A DNA stretch of 64,000 nt, taken from the NCBI GenBank assembly GCA_019245115.1, contig JAFARZ010000093.1:1-64000 (forward strand), read 5' to 3'. Position numbers and translations under genes: made by a program. This DNA comes from Streptosporangiaceae bacterium. GTDB taxonomy: Bacteria > Actinomycetota > Actinomycetes > Streptosporangiales > Streptosporangiaceae. The notes below the pieces were generated by a model. That model made no database searches. It had not been told where the DNA came from and saw only the letters and a list, made by a program, of their open reading frames with translations. Positions 29,328-37,565 of this stretch are shown one piece after another; position 1 is the stretch's first letter; the number at the start of each line of letters is the position of its first letter.

Positions 29328-30104
29328 TTAGCTGCCGACGACTGCGAAGAAGACGTCCTCGAGGGAGGGCTGCTTCTCGACGTATTCGACCTTGGCGGGC
29401 GGCAGCAGCTGCTTGAGCTCGGCCAGGGTGCCGTTGACGATGATCCGGCCCTGGTGGAGGATCGCGATCCGATCGGCGAGCTGTTCCGCCTCGTCCAGAT
29501 ACTGGGTGGTGAGCAGCACGGTCGTTCCGCCCTCGGCCAGCTTCCTGACGGCCTGCCACACTTCGATGCGCGCCTCCGGATCCAGCCCGGCCGTCGGCTC
29601 GTCGAGGAAGATGACCGGCGGGTGCCCGATGAGGCTCATCGCGATATCCAGCCGGCGGCGCATGCCGCCGGAATACGTCGCTGACCTCCGGGCGCCCGCC
29701 TCGGTCAGCGAGAACCGCCTCAGCAGGTCATCCGCGATCGCGCCCGGGTCCTTGAGGTGCCTCAGCCGGGCGACCAGGACGAGGTTCTCCCGCCCGCTGA
29801 GGATCTCGTCGACGGCCGCGAACTGCCCGGTGAGACTGATGGACTCGCGTACTTCGGCGGCCTGCGCCGCGACATCGAAGCCGTTGACCCGGACAGTCCC
29901 CGCGTCGGCCGCCAGCAGCGTGGACAGGATCTTCACCACCGTGGTCTTGCCCGCCCCGTTCGAGCCGAGCAGGGCGAAGATGCTGCCCCGCGTCACCTCG
30001 AAATCCACGCCGCGCAGCACACGCAGCTCCTTGTACGACTTCTCCAGGCCGCGCACGTGGATCGCGGGCCCCCTGACCTGATTGGCCGCTGGCGGGATGC
30101 TCAT
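29328..30104 (-). CDS. ABC transporter ATP-binding protein (DrrA-like)
   Basis: 258 residues from ATG 30104. Walker A LLGSNGAGKTTVVK, signature YSGGMRRRLDIAM, Walker B PVIFLDEPTAGLDPEAR and switch histidine region TTQYLDEAEQLADR. It groups with DrrA/NodI-type exporters. The frame reaches 30143, but that start would lie on the promoter: -35 TTGACC, a 19-base spacer holding a palindrome, and -10 CATGCT put transcription near 30104, so a leaderless ATG is most likely. First gene of the exporter operon. Confidence 0.92.
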   Translation of the reverse strand: MSIPPAANQVRGPAIHVRGLEKSYKELRVLRGVDFEVTRGSIFALLGSNGAGKTTVVKILSTLLAADAGTVRVNGFDVAAQAAEVRESISLTGQFAAVDEILSGRENLVLVARLRHLKDPGAIADDLLRRFSLTEAGARRSATYSGGMRRRLDIAMSLIGHPPVIFLDEPTAGLDPEARIEVWQAVRKLAEGGTTVLLTTQYLDEAEQLADRIAILHQGRIIVNGTLAELKQLLPPAKVEYVEKQPSLEDVFFAVVGS

Positions 30105-30112
30105 GATCGCCA

Positions 30113-30143
30113 GCATGGAGGGTTGACGCTGCGTCAAGGTCAA
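30113..30143 (-). promoter_or_regulatory. MerR-type promoter with TTGACGC-T-GCGTCAA operator
   Basis: On the minus strand TTGACC is followed by 19 bases and CATGCT. The overlong spacer contains the perfect palindrome TTGACGC-A-GCGTCAA (plus-strand 30123-30137). A 19-base spacer with a central dyad is the hallmark of MerR-controlled promoters, and a MerR gene closes this operon. Confidence 0.75.
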
Positions 30144-30177
30144 GCCCTGTTAAGACCCGAGATTTCCGCGCTGTTCG

Positions 30178-30936
30178 CTACCGTCGGCTCTTCCAGTCGC
30201 GCAGCCAGCCCTCGAATTCGACGGCAACGATGCGCTCGTCGTGGACACCGGCCGCCTCGTCCGAAGCCAGCCATACGATCGGCGGCCCCATCACGGCGGG
30301 ATCGAGGAAACTCCGGCCCTCGGCCACGACGTAGGACGGCAGCATGCCGGTGACCGTCGCGCCACCGGGTAGCAGCAGGTTGACGGTGACGCCCCTGTCC
30401 CGCAAATCGGCGGCCATGATCCGGGACAGTGCCTCGCTGCCGGCCCGGGACGGTCCATAGGGGACGAACCCGGCAAGGTGCATAGTCGAATGGTTCACCG
30501 AGATGTTGACGATGCGGCCGCTGCCGACGGCCAGCATCCGCGGCGTGACCTCGCGCGCCACCAGGAAGTAGCCGGTCAGATTGGTCTCGATCACCGCACG
30601 GAAGCCGTCGGCCGGCACCTCCCAGAAGCCCAGCGGGTCCGTCATGAAGCGCGGGTTGACGGTGCGCATGCCGATCCCGGCATTGTTCACCAGCATGTCG
30701 ATGCCGCCGAGCCGCGTCCACGCTTGGTCGATCGCCCGCACCACCGAGGACTCGTCTCGCACGTCCAGCTCGATGCCGACCGCGCCCGGCAGCTCCACGG
30801 CGATCGCGGTCGTACGCGCGGCGGACCGGCCGGTCAGCGCGACTGCCGCTCCGGTCCCGGCTAGCGCGGAGGCCATCGCGAGGCCCAGGCCACTTGTGCC
30901 GCCGGTCACCAGAACCTTCAGCGGTGAAGCACTCAT
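30178..30936 (-). CDS. Short-chain dehydrogenase/reductase
   Basis: 252 residues, classical SDR. Cofactor motif VTGGTSGLGLAMA (TGxxxGxG), NNAGIG, serine in ISVNHS and YGPSRAG at the active site, where arginine replaces the usual lysine of YxxxK. The substitution may weaken or alter catalysis. It precedes the ABC operon on the same strand with a 35-base gap beyond the ATPase promoter. Substrate unknown. Confidence 0.85.
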   Translation of the reverse strand: MSASPLKVLVTGGTSGLGLAMASALAGTGAAVALTGRSAARTTAIAVELPGAVGIELDVRDESSVVRAIDQAWTRLGGIDMLVNNAGIGMRTVNPRFMTDPLGFWEVPADGFRAVIETNLTGYFLVAREVTPRMLAVGSGRIVNISVNHSTMHLAGFVPYGPSRAGSEALSRIMAADLRDRGVTVNLLLPGGATVTGMLPSYVVAEGRSFLDPAVMGPPIVWLASDEAAGVHDERIVAVEFEGWLRDWKSRR

Positions 30937-30990
30937 GATCGCGAGGCTAGGGGATAGAGCGCTCTCGAAGTCAACCGTCTAGTTACTTGG

Positions 30991-31299
30991 TTACGCGGCT
31001 CGGAAGGTGTGGTGTGCGGCGAACCGGCCACTCAACGCCGGCTCCGGCCGTGGATCGCCGAAGGCGCGGGCCACAGCGGTGCGCGCCCAGCGCATACGGG
31101 CGATCGCCGTCTCTGGGTGATCACCGTAGGCCTGAGCGACCAGCGCCACGCAGCCCAGCTCGCCGAACGCACCGAGGGCCGCGTTGACGGCTTGCTGGAC
31201 CTGTATGGCGCCGGGCTCGCAGGAGCGCTGAAGCGGCGATGCGAACAGCGCCTCGGCCCGGGTGGTGCTGATCCTGAAGTCATGTCGCGGGAACGACAT
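30991..31299 (-). CDS. Small conserved actinobacterial protein
   Basis: 102 residues from ATG 31299, preceded by GGAGG at 31306-31310 with ideal spacing; a longer frame to 31404 lacks this. It is basic, begins SFPRHDFRISTTRAEALFAS, then a helical segment AIQVQQAVNAALGAFGELGC and the pattern GDHPETAIARMRWAR. I believe similar small proteins occur widely in Streptosporangiales-type genomes but cannot verify it. No catalytic motif. Function unknown. Confidence 0.65.
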   Translation of the reverse strand: MSFPRHDFRISTTRAEALFASPLQRSCEPGAIQVQQAVNAALGAFGELGCVALVAQAYGDHPETAIARMRWARTAVARAFGDPRPEPALSGRFAAHHTFRAA

Positions 31300-31528
31300 C
31301 GCGGGCCTCCTTGACTGAGGGCTACCTTTATTACACCGCTGGGGTCTGACATTTTCGGCGGCCCCGAGGCTCACCGTTGGTGTGTCAGGATTTCCTGGTA
31401 CCAATTAAGTTAGGAGCGCCGTCCGGGCCGGAAAATACTGCCAGCCGGTGTCTCCGGGGTGGGGTTAGGTGCACCCCCGGCCGGGGGGATCGCACTCCCC
31501 GGACGGTGCGCTGTGCGAAGGTAGACCC
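31300..31528. other. Gene-free stretch with GC palindromes
   Basis: 229 bases with the palindrome CCCCCGGCCGGGGG near 31472 and no supported gene. It precedes the truncated SDR fragment. Confidence 0.4.
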
Positions 31529-31711
31529 GTGGATATTGAGACACAGGACACAGTGGTGGTCAGCGGGGCTGGGACTGGCATCGGCCGGGCGGCCGCTCAG
31601 CGGCTGGCCGCCGCCGGGTTCGGTGTCATCGCGGTAGGGCGTCGACGCCAGCCTCTGGATCAGCTGGCCACCGAGCTGGGGCCGCAGGGCGGGGTGGTGC
31701 TCGGGCGGTGA
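31529..31711 (+). pseudogene. Truncated short-chain dehydrogenase fragment
   Basis: 60 codons from GTG 31529. It keeps the first beta-alpha-beta unit of an SDR (VVSGAGTGIGRAAAQRLAAAGFGVIAVGRR) and stops before the NNAG and YxxxK parts. The following 140 bases show no continuation in any frame, so the gene was cut by deletion or insertion. It sits where base composition changes and the natural-product region begins, so it may mark the island boundary. Confidence 0.75.
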
Positions 31712-31853
31712 ACCGGCTGCGGGACCGCCGCCGGTCAACACGGAGCCCGCCTATTCACGAATCGAGCAATTCAGGAGAAGCGCTTGCCGGCCGCCTCGGG
31801 TAACGTTTTTGCCTGGGTTTGCGTCGAGTGAATAGGAGGCGGCAGGCCGGAAC

Positions 31854-32684
31854 ATGTCGCAGAGCTCTCAAGGTGCGGCGGCCCAGGTCTTCGATGAACA
31901 CATCTCAGAATGGACGCAATGGCGAACTGCGCCATGGAATCACCTGCGTTACCGTCTCGTAGGCCGGATCCTGGCCGAAGCTGCCCGGCGGCTGGGCGGT
32001 CGCTGTCGTGTGCTGGACGCTGGAGGCGGTGACGGTGGCGACAGCATTCCACTGGCGCTGCGAGGTCACGACGTTACCATCCTTGATCACTCAGCGGCCC
32101 TGCTTGAGCGTGCGGCAGACGCCGCCGCCAGTGCTGGTCTGGGCAGCCGGGTCCGAACGGTGTGCTCTGATCTGTCGTATCTGCCTGAGGCGGCTGCTTC
32201 GAATCTGTCTCATGGCTACGACCTTGTGCTATGCCATAATGTCCTCAATCATTGTGGCGACGTGCCTGGCACTGTGGTGCGTCTGGTAGGGGCGCTCAGG
32301 CCGGGAGGGGTCCTTTCGCTGATGGCGCCTAACCCGGCGATGGACGTGCTGTCCATGGCCGTGCGTCAAACCTGCCCCGCCCGCGCCCGCGCGATGCTTG
32401 ATGAGCCGACAGTGCGATCGGAGACCTTTGGCTGCGATATGCGGCGACTGGACCCGGACAGCGTCGAGGTGGTTCTCGGGCTTGCCGGATGCGTCGTGAC
32501 CGATCGATTCGGGATACGGTGCGTGACTGATCTCATCGCGGACAACAACCTCAAGTCGGATCTGTCGTTTGCCGCCGACCTGGAAGAGCTTGAGTTGGCC
32601 TTGTACGATAGAGAACCATTTCTGCGCACAGCCCGCTTCTGGCTGCTCCTCGCCCAGCATGACAGCGATCTCGAGAGCGGCTGA
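31854..32684 (+). CDS. Class I SAM-dependent methyltransferase
   Basis: 276 residues. SAM motif I VLDAGGGDGGDSIPLA, acidic motif II in VTILDHS, and motif post-II YDLVLCHNVLNHCGD. The pattern resembles CmoM/SmtA-like methyltransferases, but the neighbours do not suggest tRNA modification. AGGAGG lies 14 bases before the start. First gene after the truncated SDR, with less GC-biased codons than genes to the left; possibly the left edge of the biosynthetic region. Confidence 0.82.
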   Translation: MSQSSQGAAAQVFDEHISEWTQWRTAPWNHLRYRLVGRILAEAARRLGGRCRVLDAGGGDGGDSIPLALRGHDVTILDHSAALLERAADAAASAGLGSRVRTVCSDLSYLPEAAASNLSHGYDLVLCHNVLNHCGDVPGTVVRLVGALRPGGVLSLMAPNPAMDVLSMAVRQTCPARARAMLDEPTVRSETFGCDMRRLDPDSVEVVLGLAGCVVTDRFGIRCVTDLIADNNLKSDLSFAADLEELELALYDREPFLRTARFWLLLAQHDSDLESG

Positions 32685-32853
32685 CGGATTCCTGGCGCGT
32701 TCAACCGCGTAAATTGCTGTAGTTGAATAGCCATCTTATGCCTGCCAGCCGAGACGGCGCCGCGGATCCTTGACATGAAATCTTATCGCATGGAACGTTA
32801 GGATACGCCATTCGACCACCATCACTCGTGGATCGGTGGCTTAGGGAGGATCC
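32685..32853 (+). promoter_or_regulatory. AT-richer leader before the SBP56-like gene
   Basis: Contains TTGACA at 32770-32775 and TAGGAT at 32799-32804. Their 23-base spacing is too long for a standard promoter, so only the presence of promoter-like words and the reduced GC content can be claimed. A GGGAGG ribosome-binding site precedes the ATG at 32854. Confidence 0.3.
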
Positions 32854-34626
32854 ATGCATAAATTGCGGAAGTCGATACGGCGACCTCGCCTATGGCGTCT
32901 GATCGTCGTCATCGCCGCGGTCGTCGGTTTCAGCGCGGCCGCACCAGTCGTAAGCAGCCATGCCCGATCCGCGTCATCGATACTTACGTCGACATCAAAG
33001 ACCCGCGGTTCGGACGGAAAATACTACACGGCAACGAACCACCTAGTCGCAGCCGCACTACGGCCCGATCAGGAGTACCTGCTTGCTTGGGCCGGATCGG
33101 TCAATCCAAACGACCCAGACTTCTTGGCCGTTATAGATTCGACCAAGGGTTCTCCCGAGTACGGGAAAGTCGTGAACACCGTCACGGTCGGACCAGGGCT
33201 GCAGAACGAGCCTCACCACATGGAATATATGTGGCATAAGGGAGACATGATCTATGCGGGCGGTCTTGCTTCCGACACGATATTTGTGTTCGATCCTACC
33301 CGGCTTCCTCTGCTGAAACTAGTCGGTATAAACCTACCTATGGACACTCCGTGTGGCAGTGTTCCTGACGCATTCCAAATGCTGCCTGACGGCACAGCAT
33401 ACGGAACGGAAATCGGCGGCCCAAACGTGTCGGGACCATGTACCTACACCAACGGCCAGGTTAGAGTGGGCAACGGTTACGCCGGGTCGCCAGGCGAGGT
33501 ACTTCATATATCTCCCACTGGTAAGACGCTAGCGGAGTCTCCCGCAGCCATCGCGGGTACCTCTGCCAGTGACTCGGCAAGTAACTGCACGGACATCCCT
33601 GCGATTCCGCAGGCGACATGCGCGAACCCACATGGGATCGCTATTCGCCTGGACTTGCACCGAATGGTTACAAGCGACTTTGTGGAGATACGTGACGCTG
33701 ACCCGAGTATAGTAACGCCGGGCGCGACTCCGCAGGGCGGTCCCGATCCCACGCACATTGTCCGCGATACCGTACGGATCTGGGATATTTCCAACGAGAA
33801 CGATCCTCGAGTCATTTCCGTATCGACACTACCGGTAGGTCCGCGGCCAGAGCAGCAGACAATGGCCAATGAAAACAGGGCTGCGATGGAACCCGCGGTG
33901 ACTAATCTTCCGGGTCATCGTGGCGCGTTCGTAGAGACCATGTGGGGCGGCGTGATCTATTACACGCCAGATGTGACCAAGCCGAATCCTGTATGGACTG
34001 AAGTATTCGACGATGAGACCGCGTACGGTAAATTTGACAGCTCCCTTGACAGCGGCGTCGATGGCGGTTCCTGGCTCGCTGTGAGCCCAGATGACAAGTA
34101 CCTCTTCCATGCAGTCATGGGTACTCAAATCGGAGCTTCAAAGAGCAAGCCGCGTGGCATGCTCTATACATTGGACATCCAGAAGCTGCTGGCCTCGGGC
34201 GAGCATCCTCAGTGCGAGATCACCAACCTCTACGAGGTCCGTCATGGCGGCAGTGCTCCGGATTGCCCGTCGCTTGCCGGTGTGGCGCCGATCATGGACA
34301 CCTCGAGCGGTGGACCGCATTGGGGAGCAATGAACAACTTCGCCCACATCGGCCGGACCGGTCTGTACCGGGAGACGAAGGATATCTCGCAAATCGCCGT
34401 ATCAAACTACTTCGTCGCCGGTACGGGACTCGACGGTAACCACCTTGTCTGTTTGTACAACATCGCTAAAGATGGCGCACCGAGCCTGGACACGACCTTC
34501 CGCGATGAGATGACAGGGCAGCCCTGCGTGGACTTCAACCGGACCGACTGGCCACAGGGTCCGACGGGTGCCGCGCGGCCGCATGGAGTGTTGTTCGTGG
34601 TCCCGGCAGCCAACCTGGCCGGCTGA
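32854..34626 (+). CDS. Secreted SBP56/methanethiol-oxidase-like protein
   Basis: 590 residues. N-terminal signal segment RLIVVIAAVVGFSAAAPVVSS, then a propeller domain matching the SBP56 (selenium-binding protein / methanethiol oxidase) family: FLAVIDSTKGSPEYGKVVNT, EPHHMEYMWHKGD, YAGGLASDTIFVFD, NPHGIAI and the closing RPHGVLFV. Histidines in these motifs are metal-ligand candidates. Characterised bacterial methanethiol oxidases of this family are periplasmic copper/calcium enzymes. The next gene, two bases away, is a CopC-CopD fusion, which fits copper loading. Role in thiol oxidation is an inference. Confidence 0.78.
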   Translation: MHKLRKSIRRPRLWRLIVVIAAVVGFSAAAPVVSSHARSASSILTSTSKTRGSDGKYYTATNHLVAAALRPDQEYLLAWAGSVNPNDPDFLAVIDSTKGSPEYGKVVNTVTVGPGLQNEPHHMEYMWHKGDMIYAGGLASDTIFVFDPTRLPLLKLVGINLPMDTPCGSVPDAFQMLPDGTAYGTEIGGPNVSGPCTYTNGQVRVGNGYAGSPGEVLHISPTGKTLAESPAAIAGTSASDSASNCTDIPAIPQATCANPHGIAIRLDLHRMVTSDFVEIRDADPSIVTPGATPQGGPDPTHIVRDTVRIWDISNENDPRVISVSTLPVGPRPEQQTMANENRAAMEPAVTNLPGHRGAFVETMWGGVIYYTPDVTKPNPVWTEVFDDETAYGKFDSSLDSGVDGGSWLAVSPDDKYLFHAVMGTQIGASKSKPRGMLYTLDIQKLLASGEHPQCEITNLYEVRHGGSAPDCPSLAGVAPIMDTSSGGPHWGAMNNFAHIGRTGLYRETKDISQIAVSNYFVAGTGLDGNHLVCLYNIAKDGAPSLDTTFRDEMTGQPCVDFNRTDWPQGPTGAARPHGVLFVVPAANLAG

Positions 34627-36249
34627 GTGATGTCCGGTACCTCCTCGACAGCACGTCGCCGTACTCGCCGCATCGTGGCGAGCATCCTGGTGATGCTCGC
34701 CACGATGCTGGCGGGCCTCGGACTCCTCGGGCTGACGTCCGCTCCCGCCAGCGCCGTGCCTGTGCACGCGACGTTGCTTACCACCAGCCCGGCGGACGGA
34801 TCGATCGTGGCGACAGCGCCCGAAGACGTCGTTCTCAGCTTCGATGATGTCGTCACGGTCAGCCCGGACAGCATTGAGGTGTTCAGCCCCACCGGTCATC
34901 AGGTGCAGGATCCTCCGGCCACCACGGGCACCTCGGATTCGGTAGCGGAGGTCGGCCTGCGATCGGGCCTCGGCCGGGGAACCTATACCGTCAGCTGGCA
35001 GGTCGTGTCGGACGATTCCCATCCAGTGAGCGGCACGTTCGCCTTCTCAGTCGGCGCGCCCAGCCGCAGCCTCATGCCTGCCGGCGTGGGGCTCATTTAC
35101 CGGAGTCCTGCAGTCATCGGGGTGGCGTTCGGCGTCGCACGCTGGCTCGGCTTCGTCGCCTTCGCCGTGCTCATCGGCGGTGTGGCGTTCATCCTCATCG
35201 GCTGGCCTGCCGGAACCCGTGACCCGGTAGCGAATCGCCTGCTGACCGCATCGGTGGTTGCTCTGGCCGGGGCGACGCTGGCGGAGCTGGCGCTGCAGGG
35301 TCCTTACACCGCTACGAACGGCAAATCCTTGTTCTCGCTGGGAATGCTACGAGCAGTGCTGGTGAGCCGGTTCGGCCATGCCCTTGAGCTGCGACTGATC
35401 CTGCTTGCGGCGGTGACCATCGCGATCGCGTACGTATGGCCATCGCTCGATGGCCATACGCGCACCGGCACGGCGGCTGCTCCTGCCGTGAGGCCGGGCG
35501 CCGTTCTGGCCTGGGCGGTGAGCTCCGCGGGGCTCGCGGCGACCTGGTCCACCGCGGATCACGCGGCGGTGGGCGCAGAGATCGGCCTTTCGATCGCCGC
35601 GGATATTGCGCACCTGGTTTCCATGGCCGCGTGGACTGGTGGGCTCATGATGCTCTCCGGTGTGCTCCTGCGGCAGCGCTCCGTGCGAGCTCATGCGGAG
35701 CACACGTGGTCCCGCACCGCGGTGACGGCGGTACGGCGGTTTTCCGCGCTGGCTATGATCGCCGTGATCGTGCTGGTGATCAGCGGAGTTTATGAGGCGT
35801 GGCGCAACGTCGGCGGATACGGGACTCTGGTGCACACCAGTTACGGTCACATCCTCCTGTTCAAGAGCGCCGGCCTCGCCTTGCTCGTGTTCCTGGGATA
35901 TCTGGCGAGAACGCGGATCCGACGGCTGACGCCGATGCCGGAGGCTTCACGGCGCGTGCCTGTCCAGCCTGCCCGGGTTCGAGTGCTCGCGGATGGCTCC
36001 CTAGGTGCCGCGGAGTCCCGGGAGGAACCACCGGGCGTCCGCGCTCCCGCTTCGAATGTCACCATATTGCGCCGGCTTCGCATATCTGTCCTGGCTGAAA
36101 TAGCGATAGTGCTGATCGTATTGGCGCTTTCCGCCGTCCTGGTGGAGATGCCGACCGGGCGAGAGGCGGCCCATTCCATCTCGCGGCAGGCGACGAGCGG
36201 GGCTCCGGACTTCGGCCGGCTGACACACGTTCGTCAGGAACTGAAATGA
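34627..36249 (+). CDS. CopC-CopD fusion copper protein
   Basis: 540 residues. After a signal/anchor (residues 10-42) comes a CopC domain (HATLLTTSPADGS, with DDSHPVSGTFAFSVG at its end), followed by a CopD-like domain with about eight membrane helices (from FGVARWLGFVAFAVLIGG onward). The mature N-terminal His of CopC, used for Cu(II), appears present in VPVHATLL. CopC/D proteins handle periplasmic copper and import it. Start GTG 34627 or ATG 34630 abuts the SBP56-like stop. The last helix ends before a Ser-rich tail. Confidence 0.88.
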   Translation: MMSGTSSTARRRTRRIVASILVMLATMLAGLGLLGLTSAPASAVPVHATLLTTSPADGSIVATAPEDVVLSFDDVVTVSPDSIEVFSPTGHQVQDPPATTGTSDSVAEVGLRSGLGRGTYTVSWQVVSDDSHPVSGTFAFSVGAPSRSLMPAGVGLIYRSPAVIGVAFGVARWLGFVAFAVLIGGVAFILIGWPAGTRDPVANRLLTASVVALAGATLAELALQGPYTATNGKSLFSLGMLRAVLVSRFGHALELRLILLAAVTIAIAYVWPSLDGHTRTGTAAAPAVRPGAVLAWAVSSAGLAATWSTADHAAVGAEIGLSIAADIAHLVSMAAWTGGLMMLSGVLLRQRSVRAHAEHTWSRTAVTAVRRFSALAMIAVIVLVISGVYEAWRNVGGYGTLVHTSYGHILLFKSAGLALLVFLGYLARTRIRRLTPMPEASRRVPVQPARVRVLADGSLGAAESREEPPGVRAPASNVTILRRLRISVLAEIAIVLIVLALSAVLVEMPTGREAAHSISRQATSGAPDFGRLTHVRQELK

Positions 36250-36250
36250 G

Positions 36251-37537
36251 GTGCCGATGGCTCGCACTCGAACGATGTCGCTGCCACGCCCAGGCGTTAT
36301 GGTCAGGCTGACCGGCGGAGTGCTGATCGCCGCGTCGCTGGCGGGAGTGCTCTGGCTGGCTATCGTCGCTGTTGCGGCCGGGCCACCGGTCGCATTCGGT
36401 GCGGCGGCATTGGCTGTCTGCCTGCTCGTCGGCGGCTCCGCCGCCGTGGTCCGGGTTGCGCGCGCAGCGGAGGGGCTGACTGGGATGGTGGCAGCCGGAA
36501 CCGCGACGGCGGTCTTCGCCGGCCTGCTTGGCGCGATGGTGATGGAGCAGCCGTCACCTCTGACCGGCGTGTCGGCGCTAGCGGATCTCCGGTTCGGGAA
36601 CCAGCCCGTCCCGGTACTCGTGGTCCCGGGACGCCCGGGCTGGAACCTGGTCCACGTGGATGCCACGAATGCCGCGGTGGGGCTGGACGTGTATCACATG
36701 ACGCCGGCCGGCCCGCGGCCCGGCACCACTGGCGTCTGGGCGCTGGTAAAGCTGCCGCCGGGCAACGCGACCGTGCTCGTCCTGCACGGTGGCGCCAGCG
36801 CGGCGATCCAGCTGCGGACCGGACAGGACGTTACCCCGGAGCCCGCGCTGACCGGATCTGACGGGCCGGAGTGCGCCAGCGCCGTACTCGGCGCCTTGAT
36901 CGCGGGTCAGGAGACACCGCTGCGCCGCTGCCCTTCGCAGGAGCTTTCGCCGGCTGACTCGGCGGCACTGCGTGGAATGATCGGTTTCATCGCGGCCCGC
37001 GGTATGCGGCACGTGACGCTCGTGAGCGATACCTCGCCGCGGTCATTGCTGGCCGCCAAGGTGGTTCGGACGGTGTGTGAGGCACACCATATCGCCGTGG
37101 GAACACCGCGTGATCATCCCGGCGGGCCGGTGGTCATCGTCTCCGGCTGGGCCGGCGCCGATTCCGCCTTGAATCAGGTGGCCGAAGGCCAGCTTCCATC
37201 CGAAGGGACCTATCTCGGGCCATGGCTGCTTGACGAGCCCCTGCTCGAGTATCCGGCCGGGCAGTTGCTCCCCCTCGGCTTCGATCTGCAGGATCACGCC
37301 GCCTTCAGCTACCTGGAGACATTGAACAGGCGCTTTCCCGGGGAGGTCCCAACCGAAGCGGGATACCTCGGCTGGCTCACCTCCAAAGGAACCGCGCGGA
37401 GCGCCCTCACGGGCAGGGCAGAACTCTACGCCGCGTCGACCGTGTACTTTCCTGGCGAATCTGGGCACGCTGGTCCTCAGTACACCTGGCTCCCGCCGGG
37501 TGGCATCAGTCAGGTGAGCGGTGTGCTCGGGAGCTGA
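36251..37537 (+). CDS. Membrane-anchored protein of unknown function in copper cassette
   Basis: 428 residues. Three N-terminal membrane helices (residues about 18-105), then an extracytoplasmic domain. The distal part (HVTLVSDTSPRSLLAAKVV, VVIVSGWAGADSALNQVAE, LGPWLLDEPLLEYPAGQLL) looks like half of a type 1 periplasmic-binding fold, although no transporter is nearby. It starts at GTG 36251 or ATG 36257, one base after copCD, and completes a three-gene unit with the SBP56-like and CopC-CopD genes. Its role may be in delivering or sensing copper or a ligand; I do not recognise the family with certainty. Confidence 0.65.
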   Translation: MPMARTRTMSLPRPGVMVRLTGGVLIAASLAGVLWLAIVAVAAGPPVAFGAAALAVCLLVGGSAAVVRVARAAEGLTGMVAAGTATAVFAGLLGAMVMEQPSPLTGVSALADLRFGNQPVPVLVVPGRPGWNLVHVDATNAAVGLDVYHMTPAGPRPGTTGVWALVKLPPGNATVLVLHGGASAAIQLRTGQDVTPEPALTGSDGPECASAVLGALIAGQETPLRRCPSQELSPADSAALRGMIGFIAARGMRHVTLVSDTSPRSLLAAKVVRTVCEAHHIAVGTPRDHPGGPVVIVSGWAGADSALNQVAEGQLPSEGTYLGPWLLDEPLLEYPAGQLLPLGFDLQDHAAFSYLETLNRRFPGEVPTEAGYLGWLTSKGTARSALTGRAELYAASTVYFPGESGHAGPQYTWLPPGGISQVSGVLGS

Positions 37538-37565
37538 GCAACTCGGGTCGGTTGTTCATCCTCGA

